A stretch of DNA of 64,000 bases from contig CAXXFJ010000047.1 in NCBI GenBank assembly GCA_963677415.2, forward strand, positions 35,839 to 99,838, given 5' to 3'. Source of the DNA: JAQUTK01 sp963677415 (GTDB taxonomy: Bacteria; Bacteroidota; Bacteroidia; Bacteroidales; JAQUTK01). Under the pieces are notes generated by a model. That model did not search any database. It worked only from the letters and a program-made list of their open reading frames with translations, and was not told the origin of the DNA. Of this stretch, positions 8,384 to 17,111 are shown one piece after another; positions within the stretch are counted from its first letter, which is position 1, and each line of letters begins with the position of its first letter. The translations under genes were made by a program, and so were the position numbers.

Positions 8384-10552
8384 ATGAAAGGTGTTTGTTA
8401 TATTGCATTATTCATTCTATCATTAATTGCATTTTCATGCACTTCAGAAGAAGATGTGGACTCTTCCGGTCATGTTGTTCCGGTAAGATTTGCTCCGGCA
8501 ATGGAAATGACTCAGGATGAGGATGTACCTTCCAGATCAATAACCGATGCACCTTCTATCATTTATGCCATGCAGATATATTCTGATGGTGTTCCTATGT
8601 ATTACGGTGTTTTTGATGAGCCGGACAGCATGCAAATTGCTCTTTCCAGCGGCAGAAGCTATTCCATGAAGATGGCAGCTTATCAGTCGGGCACGGGCGG
8701 CGGACTGAAATACAAGAATGTCAATGGGAAGTGTTGTTATTATCTGCCTGATGAAGTTGAATTAAGTAATAAGTTTGAAGAAGGGGCGCTATTGACCGGC
8801 ATTAACCAAATATCCAATTGTATTCTTTCAGACAGTATTTCTCGTGATTATCCGGAGATAGACGCATTCTTTACTGAAAAAGAATTTAAGATATCCTCAG
8901 TTCAATCTAAAGTAAGTTTCAACCTTAAACGGGTCAGTTTTGCGATAAATATCAGCGTGAAGGGCTTAAGCAGTGGCAAGGTCGTTCTCTCTTTTGACAA
9001 ACAAGAACTGGTCTTCACTCCGCAGAATAACAGCTATCATTCGATCCGCGCTTTCAAGGGCAATGAGGATGGTCTGGCTGTAGTAGCATCCTTAGACACC
9101 TATTATGAAGAATTTCCAGTGGTAGCCACTTGGTATAGCACGAATGGGACTACTATAAGTTGCAACGCCCTTCTCTCTCTCAAGAGAAATGTTGAAACAC
9201 CGATTTCCATCAATCTGAATAATTTATCTTCTGAGATAACATTTGAAGGCTGGTATCAAACAACACATACGACTGGCGAGATAGAAAAAGAAAGACTTCT
9301 TGCTCACATAAGCGCAGGAAAGACCATTCAGCGGATCGATGATCTAACCTCTGAAACAGAACCGGAAGTTGTGTTTGACAATGACAGCAGTGTAGTTCTC
9401 AAAGATCAACGTACTGCTCATATTACCCTTGGAGAAGATAATTACTGGTATCTGAATGGAACCAAACTTGAGCTGAAGCTAGAGGCAACTGAGGGCTCAA
9501 TGAGTTTGCCTCCTGATATCACTATCCCCCGGATTACACTAGGTATTAACCGTCACTGGTATGTCGATGGAATCGATTGCGGTATAGAGGCTCCGCAACA
9601 GAAGAACGAATACTTACCGGCGGTTGTGACTGCTATTTACAGTTTTGGTAATAGGTACTATTTTAGTTTTTCAGATGGATCATCTGCTAAGACCTTGAAA
9701 ACGTTCTATAATCCTTACCTTAATGCCGGGAGTATCCGCTTGAAAGGACAATTGCATTGCCATACCACGAACTCTTCAGATGGCACGCTGACTCCTTCCG
9801 AACTTGCTGCGAGGTTTAAGTTGGCCGGATATGACTTCTTTACCATCACCGATCATGACTTTATTACACCCGAACCGCTGGGTAACGAATTGATCTGGTT
9901 GTGTAAATCGTATGAGAGTACGAAGAGTCATCACTTATGTATTTACAATGCTATAAATGTACTCAAAGGCAATCAAAGCATAAAAGAGGTAGTAGATTAC
10001 CATCTGGCAAATGCCAATACATATGTCGGACTCCCACATCCCAACTCTTTGAAGAATCCGGTGAGCGATGAAGAGGTAGTCAATGAATGTGGAAGAGTCT
10101 CTTTTGTGGATGTCTATAATGGGACTATGAATACGTCACTAGGTGAAAACGGAACCAGAGCTTTTGATCTACTGCTCTCAAATGGACATCGCGTTTTTGC
10201 CACAGCAGTCGATGACTTTCATTCGGAAAATCATATCAAGAGGGGATGGGTAGAGGTGCTCTCGCAAAGTAGAGATTCTAAAGACATCATGGATGCCTTG
10301 TTAAAGGGAGCCTACTTTGCGACAAATGGTGCGATGATAGAGGGTGTTGATTATACCGATAATATCGTCACTGTTCACACGGGTAGTCCTGTTGCTGTCA
10401 CTCGCTTCTATGGTTATGGAGGTGTCCAGTTGGGAGTTAGTGTTGTCGGTGAAACAGCAGCATATGCGCTAAAAGGCAATGAGAAATATGTGCGTGCTGA
10501 AGTCGAAATCAGCAAGAGATTCTGCTGGACACAGCCTATATTTATTCAATAA
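8384..10552 (+). CDS. Lipoprotein with C-terminal PHP metal-dependent phosphoesterase domain
   Basis: A 722-residue protein. An ATG-independent extension of the frame starts upstream, but the start at 8384 gives a clean lipoprotein signal with lipobox IAFSC (Cys19). Residues of about 20-310 form a beta-rich domain shared with the next gene. A middle segment has two copies of a TLG-NxxWYxxG-type motif (near residues 362 and 386). From about residue 450 a PHP domain follows, with its metal ligands visible: QLHCHT, ITDHDF, GLPHPN and VDDFHSE. PHP proteins hydrolyse phosphoesters using several metal ions. The signal implies a cell-envelope location, which is unusual for PHP enzymes, and the substrate is unknown. 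Confidence 0.75.
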   Translation: MKGVCYIALFILSLIAFSCTSEEDVDSSGHVVPVRFAPAMEMTQDEDVPSRSITDAPSIIYAMQIYSDGVPMYYGVFDEPDSMQIALSSGRSYSMKMAAYQSGTGGGLKYKNVNGKCCYYLPDEVELSNKFEEGALLTGINQISNCILSDSISRDYPEIDAFFTEKEFKISSVQSKVSFNLKRVSFAINISVKGLSSGKVVLSFDKQELVFTPQNNSYHSIRAFKGNEDGLAVVASLDTYYEEFPVVATWYSTNGTTISCNALLSLKRNVETPISINLNNLSSEITFEGWYQTTHTTGEIEKERLLAHISAGKTIQRIDDLTSETEPEVVFDNDSSVVLKDQRTAHITLGEDNYWYLNGTKLELKLEATEGSMSLPPDITIPRITLGINRHWYVDGIDCGIEAPQQKNEYLPAVVTAIYSFGNRYYFSFSDGSSAKTLKTFYNPYLNAGSIRLKGQLHCHTTNSSDGTLTPSELAARFKLAGYDFFTITDHDFITPEPLGNELIWLCKSYESTKSHHLCIYNAINVLKGNQSIKEVVDYHLANANTYVGLPHPNSLKNPVSDEEVVNECGRVSFVDVYNGTMNTSLGENGTRAFDLLLSNGHRVFATAVDDFHSENHIKRGWVEVLSQSRDSKDIMDALLKGAYFATNGAMIEGVDYTDNIVTVHTGSPVAVTRFYGYGGVQLGVSVVGETAAYALKGNEKYVRAEVEISKRFCWTQPIFIQ

Positions 10553-10585
10553 TAAAGATTCATACAACTGATTATATTAGTAATT

Positions 10586-11500
10586 ATGAAACGTATTCAT
10601 TTTATTTCAGCACTTGTATTGCCTCTTCTTGCTCTTTCTTGTACGGATGAGCAAGAGGTCAATCAGATGGTTACAGTGAAGCTCACTCCAACTCTTGAAA
10701 TCAATCAGTCGGAGAGCAACTCTAACGTGAAAGCTATGGCAGAAATATCTCCTGCTACTATTTTTGCAGTGCAGATATATGAGGGTAGCAGACCTATCTA
10801 TAGTGGATTATTTGATGAACCTGATAGTATGAAGATAGCACTCTCTACCAACATAAACTATTCGATGAAGATTGCTGCCTATCAGAAAGGAACTGGAAGT
10901 GGGCTGCGATACAGAAATATAAATGGGGAGGTTTATTATTTCCTCCCTAAAGAGGTCAAACTGGAGAATAAGTTTGTTGCTGATACATTGTTCAACAGAA
11001 TCAATCATATCAGTACAGATATTCTCACAGACGATAGTACACACGAATATCCTGAGATAGATGCCTTTTATGCAGAAAAAGAGTTTCAGGTTTTTCCTGA
11101 TATGAGTAATGTGATCTTTGATCTGAAAAGAGTAGGATTTGCCATTGATTTAAATGTAAAGGGCTTAAAGAGTGGAAAGGTCATCTTCTATTTTGATCAT
11201 GATGAGATAGTACTGACCCCTGAAAACAATAACTATTATTCTATCCGTTCGTTTACCGGTGAACCCAAAGGTATTGGATCAGTTGTTTTCAATGATACTT
11301 ATTTTGAACAACTTCCGGTGACAGCAAAATGGTTTGGAACAAATGGCATGGTTATCTCCTGTACCAGCAACCTTAAGTTTTTACGTAACTGTGAAGTGCC
11401 TGTCTCCATCAATCTCAACACCGTTGATTCAGAGATTAATCTGGAAGACTGGTATTCAGAGTCTGACACGATCGATATATCAAAAAGCATCCTGAAATAG
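10586..11500 (+). CDS. Lipoprotein paralogous to the N-terminal domain of the PHP lipoprotein
   Basis: A 304-residue protein with lipobox LLALSC (Cys19). It aligns over nearly its whole length with the N-terminal 300 residues of the preceding protein: FDEPDSMxIALS, YSMKxAAYQxGTGxGLxYxNxNG, YPEIDAFxxEKEF and VKGLxSGKV are shared. It lacks the WYxxG repeats and the PHP domain. It lies 33 nt after its paralog, so the pair is probably one operon that arose by duplication. The fold may resemble fimbrillin-type adhesin domains, but this is only an impression; the function is unknown. Confidence 0.7.
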   Translation: MKRIHFISALVLPLLALSCTDEQEVNQMVTVKLTPTLEINQSESNSNVKAMAEISPATIFAVQIYEGSRPIYSGLFDEPDSMKIALSTNINYSMKIAAYQKGTGSGLRYRNINGEVYYFLPKEVKLENKFVADTLFNRINHISTDILTDDSTHEYPEIDAFYAEKEFQVFPDMSNVIFDLKRVGFAIDLNVKGLKSGKVIFYFDHDEIVLTPENNNYYSIRSFTGEPKGIGSVVFNDTYFEQLPVTAKWFGTNGMVISCTSNLKFLRNCEVPVSINLNTVDSEINLEDWYSESDTIDISKSILK

Positions 11501-11785
11501 GAGGAGAGAGAAAGCCTTTGCTTCCTAATAAACAACGCATAAGTAGTCCTGTTAAGCACTGATTTTTGAGGTTCTTCGTCAATTCGCTAAAAATATCAAG
11601 TCCGTTTGATGAATTATAACGTACTTTTTCAATATATTTGCAAATTAAATTATATAGACACCTTCAAAAACACAGAAGGTGCACAACACATGCTAATAAC
11701 TAAATGCTTGATGTACCTAATTTATAGTTTAGATGATGGTATTGGGAGTTATCAACCATGTAAAGAAAATGATACAAACTAAGTT

Positions 11786-12232
11786 ATGTTGATAAAAAAA
11801 GATTTACATTCGAAAATACAATATGTTTTTAAAGAAAAAACGAACAATACTTTCTTGCAGTTATTCAGATATACTTTTGTAGGAGGATTTGCTTTTTTAG
11901 TTGATTTCGGAACATTGTTTACGCTGACAGAATTTCTTAAAATTCATTACTTAGTTTCAGCAGGAATAGCATTCATCTTTGGTCTAATAGTAAACTACTT
12001 CTTGAGTGTAAAATGGGTTTTCAATAACAGAGTAATGGACAATCGGTTATTGGAATTTTTACTGTTTACACTCATTGGGTTTGTTGGTTTATCGCTAAAT
12101 GAACTTTTCTTGTGGATACTTACAGATGTTTTCCTGATTTATTACCTTTTTTCGAAAATAATCACAACTGCTATTGTGTATTTTTGGAATTTCTTTGTAC
12201 GAAAATTATTATTATTCAGCAAAAAAATATAG
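11786..12232 (+). CDS. GtrA-like membrane protein
   Basis: A 148-residue protein with four hydrophobic helices and the GtrA signature: FRYTFVGGFAFLVDFGTLF, then GLIVNYFLSVKWVF, and a final helix pair. GtrA proteins are thought to help move polyprenyl-phosphate-linked sugars across the inner membrane for surface glycan modification. The gene ends 1 nt before the oxidoreductase gene and begins a tightly packed three-gene operon. No gtrB-like GT2 is present in the window. Confidence 0.85.
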   Translation: MLIKKDLHSKIQYVFKEKTNNTFLQLFRYTFVGGFAFLVDFGTLFTLTEFLKIHYLVSAGIAFIFGLIVNYFLSVKWVFNNRVMDNRLLEFLLFTLIGFVGLSLNELFLWILTDVFLIYYLFSKIITTAIVYFWNFFVRKLLLFSKKI

Positions 12233-12233
12233 A

Positions 12234-13820
12234 ATGAGTAAAATTGCAGTAATTATTGGAGCAGGCCCTGCAGGGCTTACAGCAGCATATGAACTTGTAA
12301 CAAGGACTGATATCAAACCAGTAATCATTGAGCAATCAAATGATATTGGTGGTATTTCCAAGACAGTTGTTCACAATGGGAATAGAATGGATATTGGAGG
12401 ACATCGATTCTTCTCAAAATCTGACATAGTAATGAAATGGTGGCAGAAAATATTGCCTATACAGGGTTCTGATTCAAAAGATGACATTCTAATAGATTTA
12501 AATTTTCAAAGAAAACGCTCTCAAGTAAAGATTTCGAAAGGAGGTCCAGATCCGGAAAAGACGGATAAAGTAATGCTCATTAGACAAAGATTATCTAGAA
12601 TTTTCTTTCTTCGAAAGTTTTTTGATTACCCAATCACTCTTAATGGAAAAACAATATCAAAGCTCGGGATTTCTAGAATTGTAAAAATTGGTTGGACTTA
12701 TGTCTGGATTCAGATATTCCCAGTTAAAAACGTTAACTCTCTCGAAGACTTTTTCATTAGCAGGTTTGGTAAGGAATTGTATTTGACATTTTTCAAAGAC
12801 TATACTGAAAAGGTTTGGGGGGTACCATGTTCTGAAATTGCAGCTGATTGGGGCGCGCAAAGAATTAAAGAATTATCTATATCAAGAGCTTTGCTTCATG
12901 CGTTGAAATCAATCTTTAAGAGCGAAAAGTCAATTGAACAGAAAAATACAGATACCAGTTTGATAGAACAATTTATGTATCCAAAACTGGGGCCAGGTCA
13001 AATGTGGGAAACAGTTGCCCAAATTATCGAAGAAAAAGGAGGTTTAATTATTAAGAATTCCGAAGTTATAGAGCTTAAGATAGTAAACAATCAAGTGAAT
13101 GGTTTGACTTATCTTAGTCATCCAACGAATATTAAATCAGAAATTGTTGGCGACTATTTCTTTTCTACAATGCCTGTTAAAGACCTTATGAATGCAATGG
13201 GGGATAAAGTTCCTTCAAATATTAAAACAGTAAGTGACGATCTACAATATCGTGACTTTATGACTGTAGGCTTACTTTTAAACAAACTGAAAATAAAGAA
13301 TGAAACAAAAATCAATACGTTGAATGGATTGGTACCTGACAGCTGGATTTACATACAAGAACGAGATGTAAAAGTTGGGCGATTGCAAATATTTAACAAC
13401 TGGTCACCTTATATGGTTGCTGACATCGAAAAGGTTTGGATTGGTCTCGAATATTTTTGTAATGAAGGGGATGAATTGTGGGAAATGAAGGATGATGAAT
13501 TTATTCGATTTGCAATTAACGAATTACACAGTATTGATATTATTGACAAAAATGAAGTACTTGACAGTACACTAATTCGAATGCCTAAAACCTATCCTGC
13601 CTATTTTGGATCATATTCTCAGTTTAATGTGATTAGAGATTTTACGGATAAGTTTGAAAATCTTTTTTTAGTTGGTAGAAATGGTATGCACAAGTACAAC
13701 AATCAGGATCATTCCATGCTAACTGCAATAACAGCGGTAAACAATATAATTTCAGGGGAGAAATCAAAAGACAACATATGGAACATCAATACAGAGGACG
13801 AATATCATGAAGAAAAATAG
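12234..13820 (+). CDS. FAD/NAD(P)-dependent amine oxidase-like oxidoreductase
   Basis: A 528-residue flavoprotein. The start at 12234 directly follows the GtrA stop and yields MSKIAVIIGAGPAGLTAAYE with the FAD-binding GxGxxG at residues 9-14. It also has DIGGISKTV and MDIGGHRFFSK (a GG motif), and a C-terminal LVGRNGMHKYNNQDHSMLTA flavin-binding segment. This places it with protoporphyrinogen-oxidase or UDP-galactopyranose-mutase-like proteins often found in glycan loci. It probably alters a lipid- or nucleotide-linked sugar. It overlaps the downstream gene by 14 nt. Confidence 0.8.
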   Translation: MSKIAVIIGAGPAGLTAAYELVTRTDIKPVIIEQSNDIGGISKTVVHNGNRMDIGGHRFFSKSDIVMKWWQKILPIQGSDSKDDILIDLNFQRKRSQVKISKGGPDPEKTDKVMLIRQRLSRIFFLRKFFDYPITLNGKTISKLGISRIVKIGWTYVWIQIFPVKNVNSLEDFFISRFGKELYLTFFKDYTEKVWGVPCSEIAADWGAQRIKELSISRALLHALKSIFKSEKSIEQKNTDTSLIEQFMYPKLGPGQMWETVAQIIEEKGGLIIKNSEVIELKIVNNQVNGLTYLSHPTNIKSEIVGDYFFSTMPVKDLMNAMGDKVPSNIKTVSDDLQYRDFMTVGLLLNKLKIKNETKINTLNGLVPDSWIYIQERDVKVGRLQIFNNWSPYMVADIEKVWIGLEYFCNEGDELWEMKDDEFIRFAINELHSIDIIDKNEVLDSTLIRMPKTYPAYFGSYSQFNVIRDFTDKFENLFLVGRNGMHKYNNQDHSMLTAITAVNNIISGEKSKDNIWNINTEDEYHEEK

Positions 13821-15018
13821 CACACTATTTTGGTTATTAGGTATTATATTCTTTGGATGTATTCTGCAAATACTCTTCCTTTTTATTCTTATGAACCCGC
13901 ATGTGTTGGAATGGCCTGATCCTAAGGACTATTATGCAATAGCACAAACTTTGGCGAGAGGCGATTCCTATACTATTGATGTTGCGAATTTGTATAGAAG
14001 TCCAGGCTACCCTTATTTTTTGTATTTGATAATTAGCTTTGTGGGTAGTAATATTTTATTCATACGTCTTGTTCACATTGGATTTTATGCTATTTTCTTG
14101 TTGGGTGTGTATTATTTAGGAAAAGAGTGGAAAGGATCAAAATTTGGACTATTCTTGACATTTACATGTTCTTTATATCCCTATTTCATTTATATCCCTC
14201 TTACTTTATATCCCGAATCTTTGCTAATCTTCATTTCCTCATGGATAATTTTTGTTTTGATGAGAATGATTAATTCATTTAGTTATTACAACCTTTTCAT
14301 TGCATGTTTTCTTGTATCAGTCGGGGTTTTAATCAGGCCAACATATGTTATTATTTCCATAGCTTTTTTTCCCTATTTGATATTTGCAAAATCTTTGTTT
14401 TCTAATAAACTAAAGGTTTTTATTTTTTTAATAGTCATTCCAATATTCACTCTTTCATTATGGGGCTATCGGAACTTAAAGATGCATAATCATTTTATTG
14501 TTTCAACAGCTGCCAGCAAAAACTTATATTTATCTTTCAATGAAAATACTACTATCTATACAAAATCAGATTGCCCAATTCCGGAAGAAACTCAAAACAA
14601 ATTAGCACTAGCAAAAAACATTTTTGAAAAGGACAGCATATACAAGAATTCGGCCATTGAATTTATTAAGCAAAATCCATTGCGGAGTTTTTACCTTGCC
14701 TCTTGTAGGGTAATTGATCTCTGGAATCCCATTCCTCATACATCTACTAATTATTCTTTACTGAAAAAGATTCTGTCTTCGATACCTTACTCAATGGTTT
14801 TATTGCTTTCTTTTTTGGGCTTTTATTTATTACGAAAAGAACCTCTTACTTATCTGTTGATGGCAATTTTCGTCTTAAATACAATAGTCAATGGAATATT
14901 TGCTGTATCTATAAGATATCGAGTAATATTTGATATCATCCTTATCATGTTTGCAACTTATTATGTATACTCATTAGTCTTGCGTTATAAAACAAAAATC
15001 AATCAACCGAGAACTTGA
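13807..15018 (+). CDS. GT39/ArnT-like polyprenyl-phosphate sugar transferase (membrane)
   Basis: A 403-residue polytopic protein. The N-terminal helix and following loop contain DPKDYYAIAQTLARGDSY and NLYRSPGYPYFLY, the acidic loop and RxPGYP motif of PMT/ArnT-family GT-C enzymes. About ten helices follow. Such enzymes use polyprenyl-phosphate sugars at the periplasmic face to decorate glycans, lipid A or proteins. Together with GtrA and the oxidoreductase it forms a plausible surface-sugar modification cassette. The end of the gene overlaps a terminator stem. Confidence 0.75.
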   Translation: MKKNSTLFWLLGIIFFGCILQILFLFILMNPHVLEWPDPKDYYAIAQTLARGDSYTIDVANLYRSPGYPYFLYLIISFVGSNILFIRLVHIGFYAIFLLGVYYLGKEWKGSKFGLFLTFTCSLYPYFIYIPLTLYPESLLIFISSWIIFVLMRMINSFSYYNLFIACFLVSVGVLIRPTYVIISIAFFPYLIFAKSLFSNKLKVFIFLIVIPIFTLSLWGYRNLKMHNHFIVSTAASKNLYLSFNENTTIYTKSDCPIPEETQNKLALAKNIFEKDSIYKNSAIEFIKQNPLRSFYLASCRVIDLWNPIPHTSTNYSLLKKILSSIPYSMVLLLSFLGFYLLRKEPLTYLLMAIFVLNTIVNGIFAVSIRYRVIFDIILIMFATYYVYSLVLRYKTKINQPRT

Positions 15019-15033
15019 TTGATTCTGTTTTTT
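14997..15033 (+). terminator. Terminator of the GtrA/oxidoreductase/GT39 operon
   Basis: A 10-bp perfect stem (AATCAATCAA with TTGATTGATT), an 8-nt loop and a T-run. The stem includes the last codons and stop of the GT39-like gene. The following 15034-15217 stretch holds nothing that I recognise. Confidence 0.75.
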
Positions 15034-15461
15034 CGGTCATCCAATAGAGCAAATAGGATATTTCTTTTTAGTAGTTGCAGTCCGGCCCTTCCTTACATTA
15101 TTCGTTTAATAGTTTTAAGTATGTTTACAAGACCTTTGAGTCAATAGGAGTTTGGAAACAATTGCTTCTAAAACTCAACGGATAGTCACCCTTCTTCTTT
15201 TCATCAGGACGTTTGACTTAATACAGAAAAGGTTTACACCGATTTAACAATTAAAGGTGTAATATGGAAAAGAAAAAAGTATTCATCCGTTCTTATGCGG
15301 TATCGTTTAAATTCCAAGTTCTTTCGGACTATTATTCTTCGGGAGAGTCTATCGGTTTTATTAGCAATAAGTATTCTATTTCTAAAGCAACGGTCTTTCG
15401 GTGGAATAATGAGTTTGAAACAAGTTCAAAATCTCTATCTTTGTCGGATGAGTTATTAAAT

Positions 15462-16925
15462 AGTCACTCCTTAATTGATATATACTGAGTTTATATTCAA
15501 TAAATTAGTATCAGAAAAGCTTGTGTATTATTGCAGAAAAGAGTAATTTTAAGGTATAAAAGTCTGCAAATAATGATAGGGAAATTAGAGAAAAAAGGAC
15601 AACGAGATTTATTTCGTCCGATGCTTGAAGATTTTATTGACATGAATCAGGAGTTGGTTTTATTGTCCCAACGCATTGACTGGTCATATTTTGAGAAGGA
15701 GTTCTCAGTTTATTATTCTGATAAAGGAGCTCCGAGTGTTCCCATTCGTATGATGGTTGGTTGTTTGATGTTGAAACATTTGTACAATATAGGCGATGAA
15801 CGTCTTCCGGAGTATTGGGTGCGCGATGTTTATTTTCAGTATTTCTGTGGAGTTGTACATTTCGAGCATAAATTTCCATTCGATGCGAGCGATTTTGTTC
15901 ATTTTCGTCATCGTGTTGGTGAAGAAGGGATCTCCAAAATATTTTCGTACAGTGTTCATCTGCACGGGGCAGATCTACCAAAGCAGTCTAAATTTGTTTT
16001 GTCGGATACCACTGTTCAGGAGAATAACACCACTTTTCCAACGGACGCAAAACTTTGTAAGAAGGTGATAGACAAATGCAATACCATTGCCCAAAAGGAA
16101 GGAATTAGTCAACGTCAGCGTTATACCCGGGAGAGCAAACAATTGGTGAGGGATACTTACAACGGAAAACATCCAAAGCGAATCAAACAGGCTCGCAAAG
16201 CAAAGAAACGCTTGAAGACCATTGCAAACACCCAGATTCGCGAGTTGGAAAGGAAGATGAGCCAGGAACTGAAAGGGAAATACGAAAAGGAGTTTGATCT
16301 TTTCAAACGAGCCGTGAATCAGAAGCAAAACGATACAAACAAGATTTACAGTATTCACAAACCATTTACCCGTTGCATAGCCAAAGGCAAACCTCACAGA
16401 CAATATGAGTTTGGGAACAAAGTCGGACTGATAACAACAGGAAACAAAGGGAAGAAAATCATAACGGCAATAAAATCTTTTTTGGAGAATCCTTTTGATG
16501 GGCACACCATTGAGCCATTGCTTAAGCAGATGGAAAATAACAATTTGAGATTACCCGAAGAATTGGCTTATGATCGTGGAGGTAAAGGTAAAGCACAAAT
16601 AAAGGGAGTAAAAATAATCATCCCGGCAAAACCCAAAGCAAGCGACACAAAATATCAAAAACAGAAAAAACGCAGAAAGTGCAAAGCCAGGGCTGCTATT
16701 GAACCAATAATCGGGCATCTAAAACAAGATTTCCGGATGGCACAAAATTATTTGCTTGGGGAGAAAGGCATACAAATTAATGCTTATATGGCGGCTACAG
16801 CGTGGAATCTCAAGAAAATGATGGAAAAACTCAAACTTGAATTTTTGTGCCTTCTTGCAAAAAGACTAATACGGCAGAATTTTTATTATTCTGCCGCTTG
16901 AAAAATGAATTTATAAGGAGAAACT
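15462..16925 (+). mobile_element. IS5-family insertion sequence, copy 1 (1464 bp)
   Basis: The ends are set by comparing the two copies in the window. The left end AGTCACTCCTTA and the inverse of the right end AGTTTCTCCTTA form an imperfect 12-bp inverted repeat, flanked by a 4-bp duplication. One transposase gene fills the element. A short inverted repeat (CGGCAGAAT with ATTCTGCCG) near 16872-16896 straddles the end of the gene. Sequence shared with copy 2 extends exactly from end to end. Confidence 0.95.
15573..16901 (+). CDS. IS5-family transposase (DDE), copy 1
   Basis: A 442-residue transposase. A TTG 42 nt upstream is in frame, but the ATG at 15573 (MIGKLEKKGQRDLF) is the more natural start. 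The N-terminal DUF772-type domain (VPIRMMVGCLMLKHLYNIGDERL) is followed by the first Asp region at KFVLSDTTVQENNTTFPTDAKL. A long basic, coiled-coil-rich insertion comes next, and then the C-terminal DDE half: ELAYDRGGKG and AAIEPIIGHLKQDFRM, which supplies the Glu. The gene appears intact and probably active, because an identical copy lies 23.8 kb away. Confidence 0.95.
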   Translation: MIGKLEKKGQRDLFRPMLEDFIDMNQELVLLSQRIDWSYFEKEFSVYYSDKGAPSVPIRMMVGCLMLKHLYNIGDERLPEYWVRDVYFQYFCGVVHFEHKFPFDASDFVHFRHRVGEEGISKIFSYSVHLHGADLPKQSKFVLSDTTVQENNTTFPTDAKLCKKVIDKCNTIAQKEGISQRQRYTRESKQLVRDTYNGKHPKRIKQARKAKKRLKTIANTQIRELERKMSQELKGKYEKEFDLFKRAVNQKQNDTNKIYSIHKPFTRCIAKGKPHRQYEFGNKVGLITTGNKGKKIITAIKSFLENPFDGHTIEPLLKQMENNNLRLPEELAYDRGGKGKAQIKGVKIIIPAKPKASDTKYQKQKKRRKCKARAAIEPIIGHLKQDFRMAQNYLLGEKGIQINAYMAATAWNLKKMMEKLKLEFLCLLAKRLIRQNFYYSAA

Positions 16926-17111
16926 AAATAAACTATCCGATATGCGCACTAAACGACAGGAAATTGAATCAGAGGTCCTGGAAAGCAAAGAAGCTCTTCA
17001 GGCTGAGATTGCCCGTTTGCGTAAAGCATTGGAATACTCTGAGTTACGTAACGACGCACTGCAGGAAGTTTTAAAGATTGGCCGCGAGGAATATGGTCTT
17101 GACTTGCTAAA

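Larger units (their letters stand above)
15458..16929. repeat. 4-bp target duplication (AAAT) around IS5 copy 1
   Basis: AAAT occurs at 15458-15461 and at 16926-16929, directly outside the two inverted-repeat ends. Its position inside an otherwise continuous orfA supports it as the true target duplication. Confidence 0.85.

Noticed and set aside
15634..16505. Reverse-strand frames inside the IS5 transposase (repeated at 39388-40259)
   Set aside because: They are shadows of the transposase gene; they repeat only because the element is repeated.
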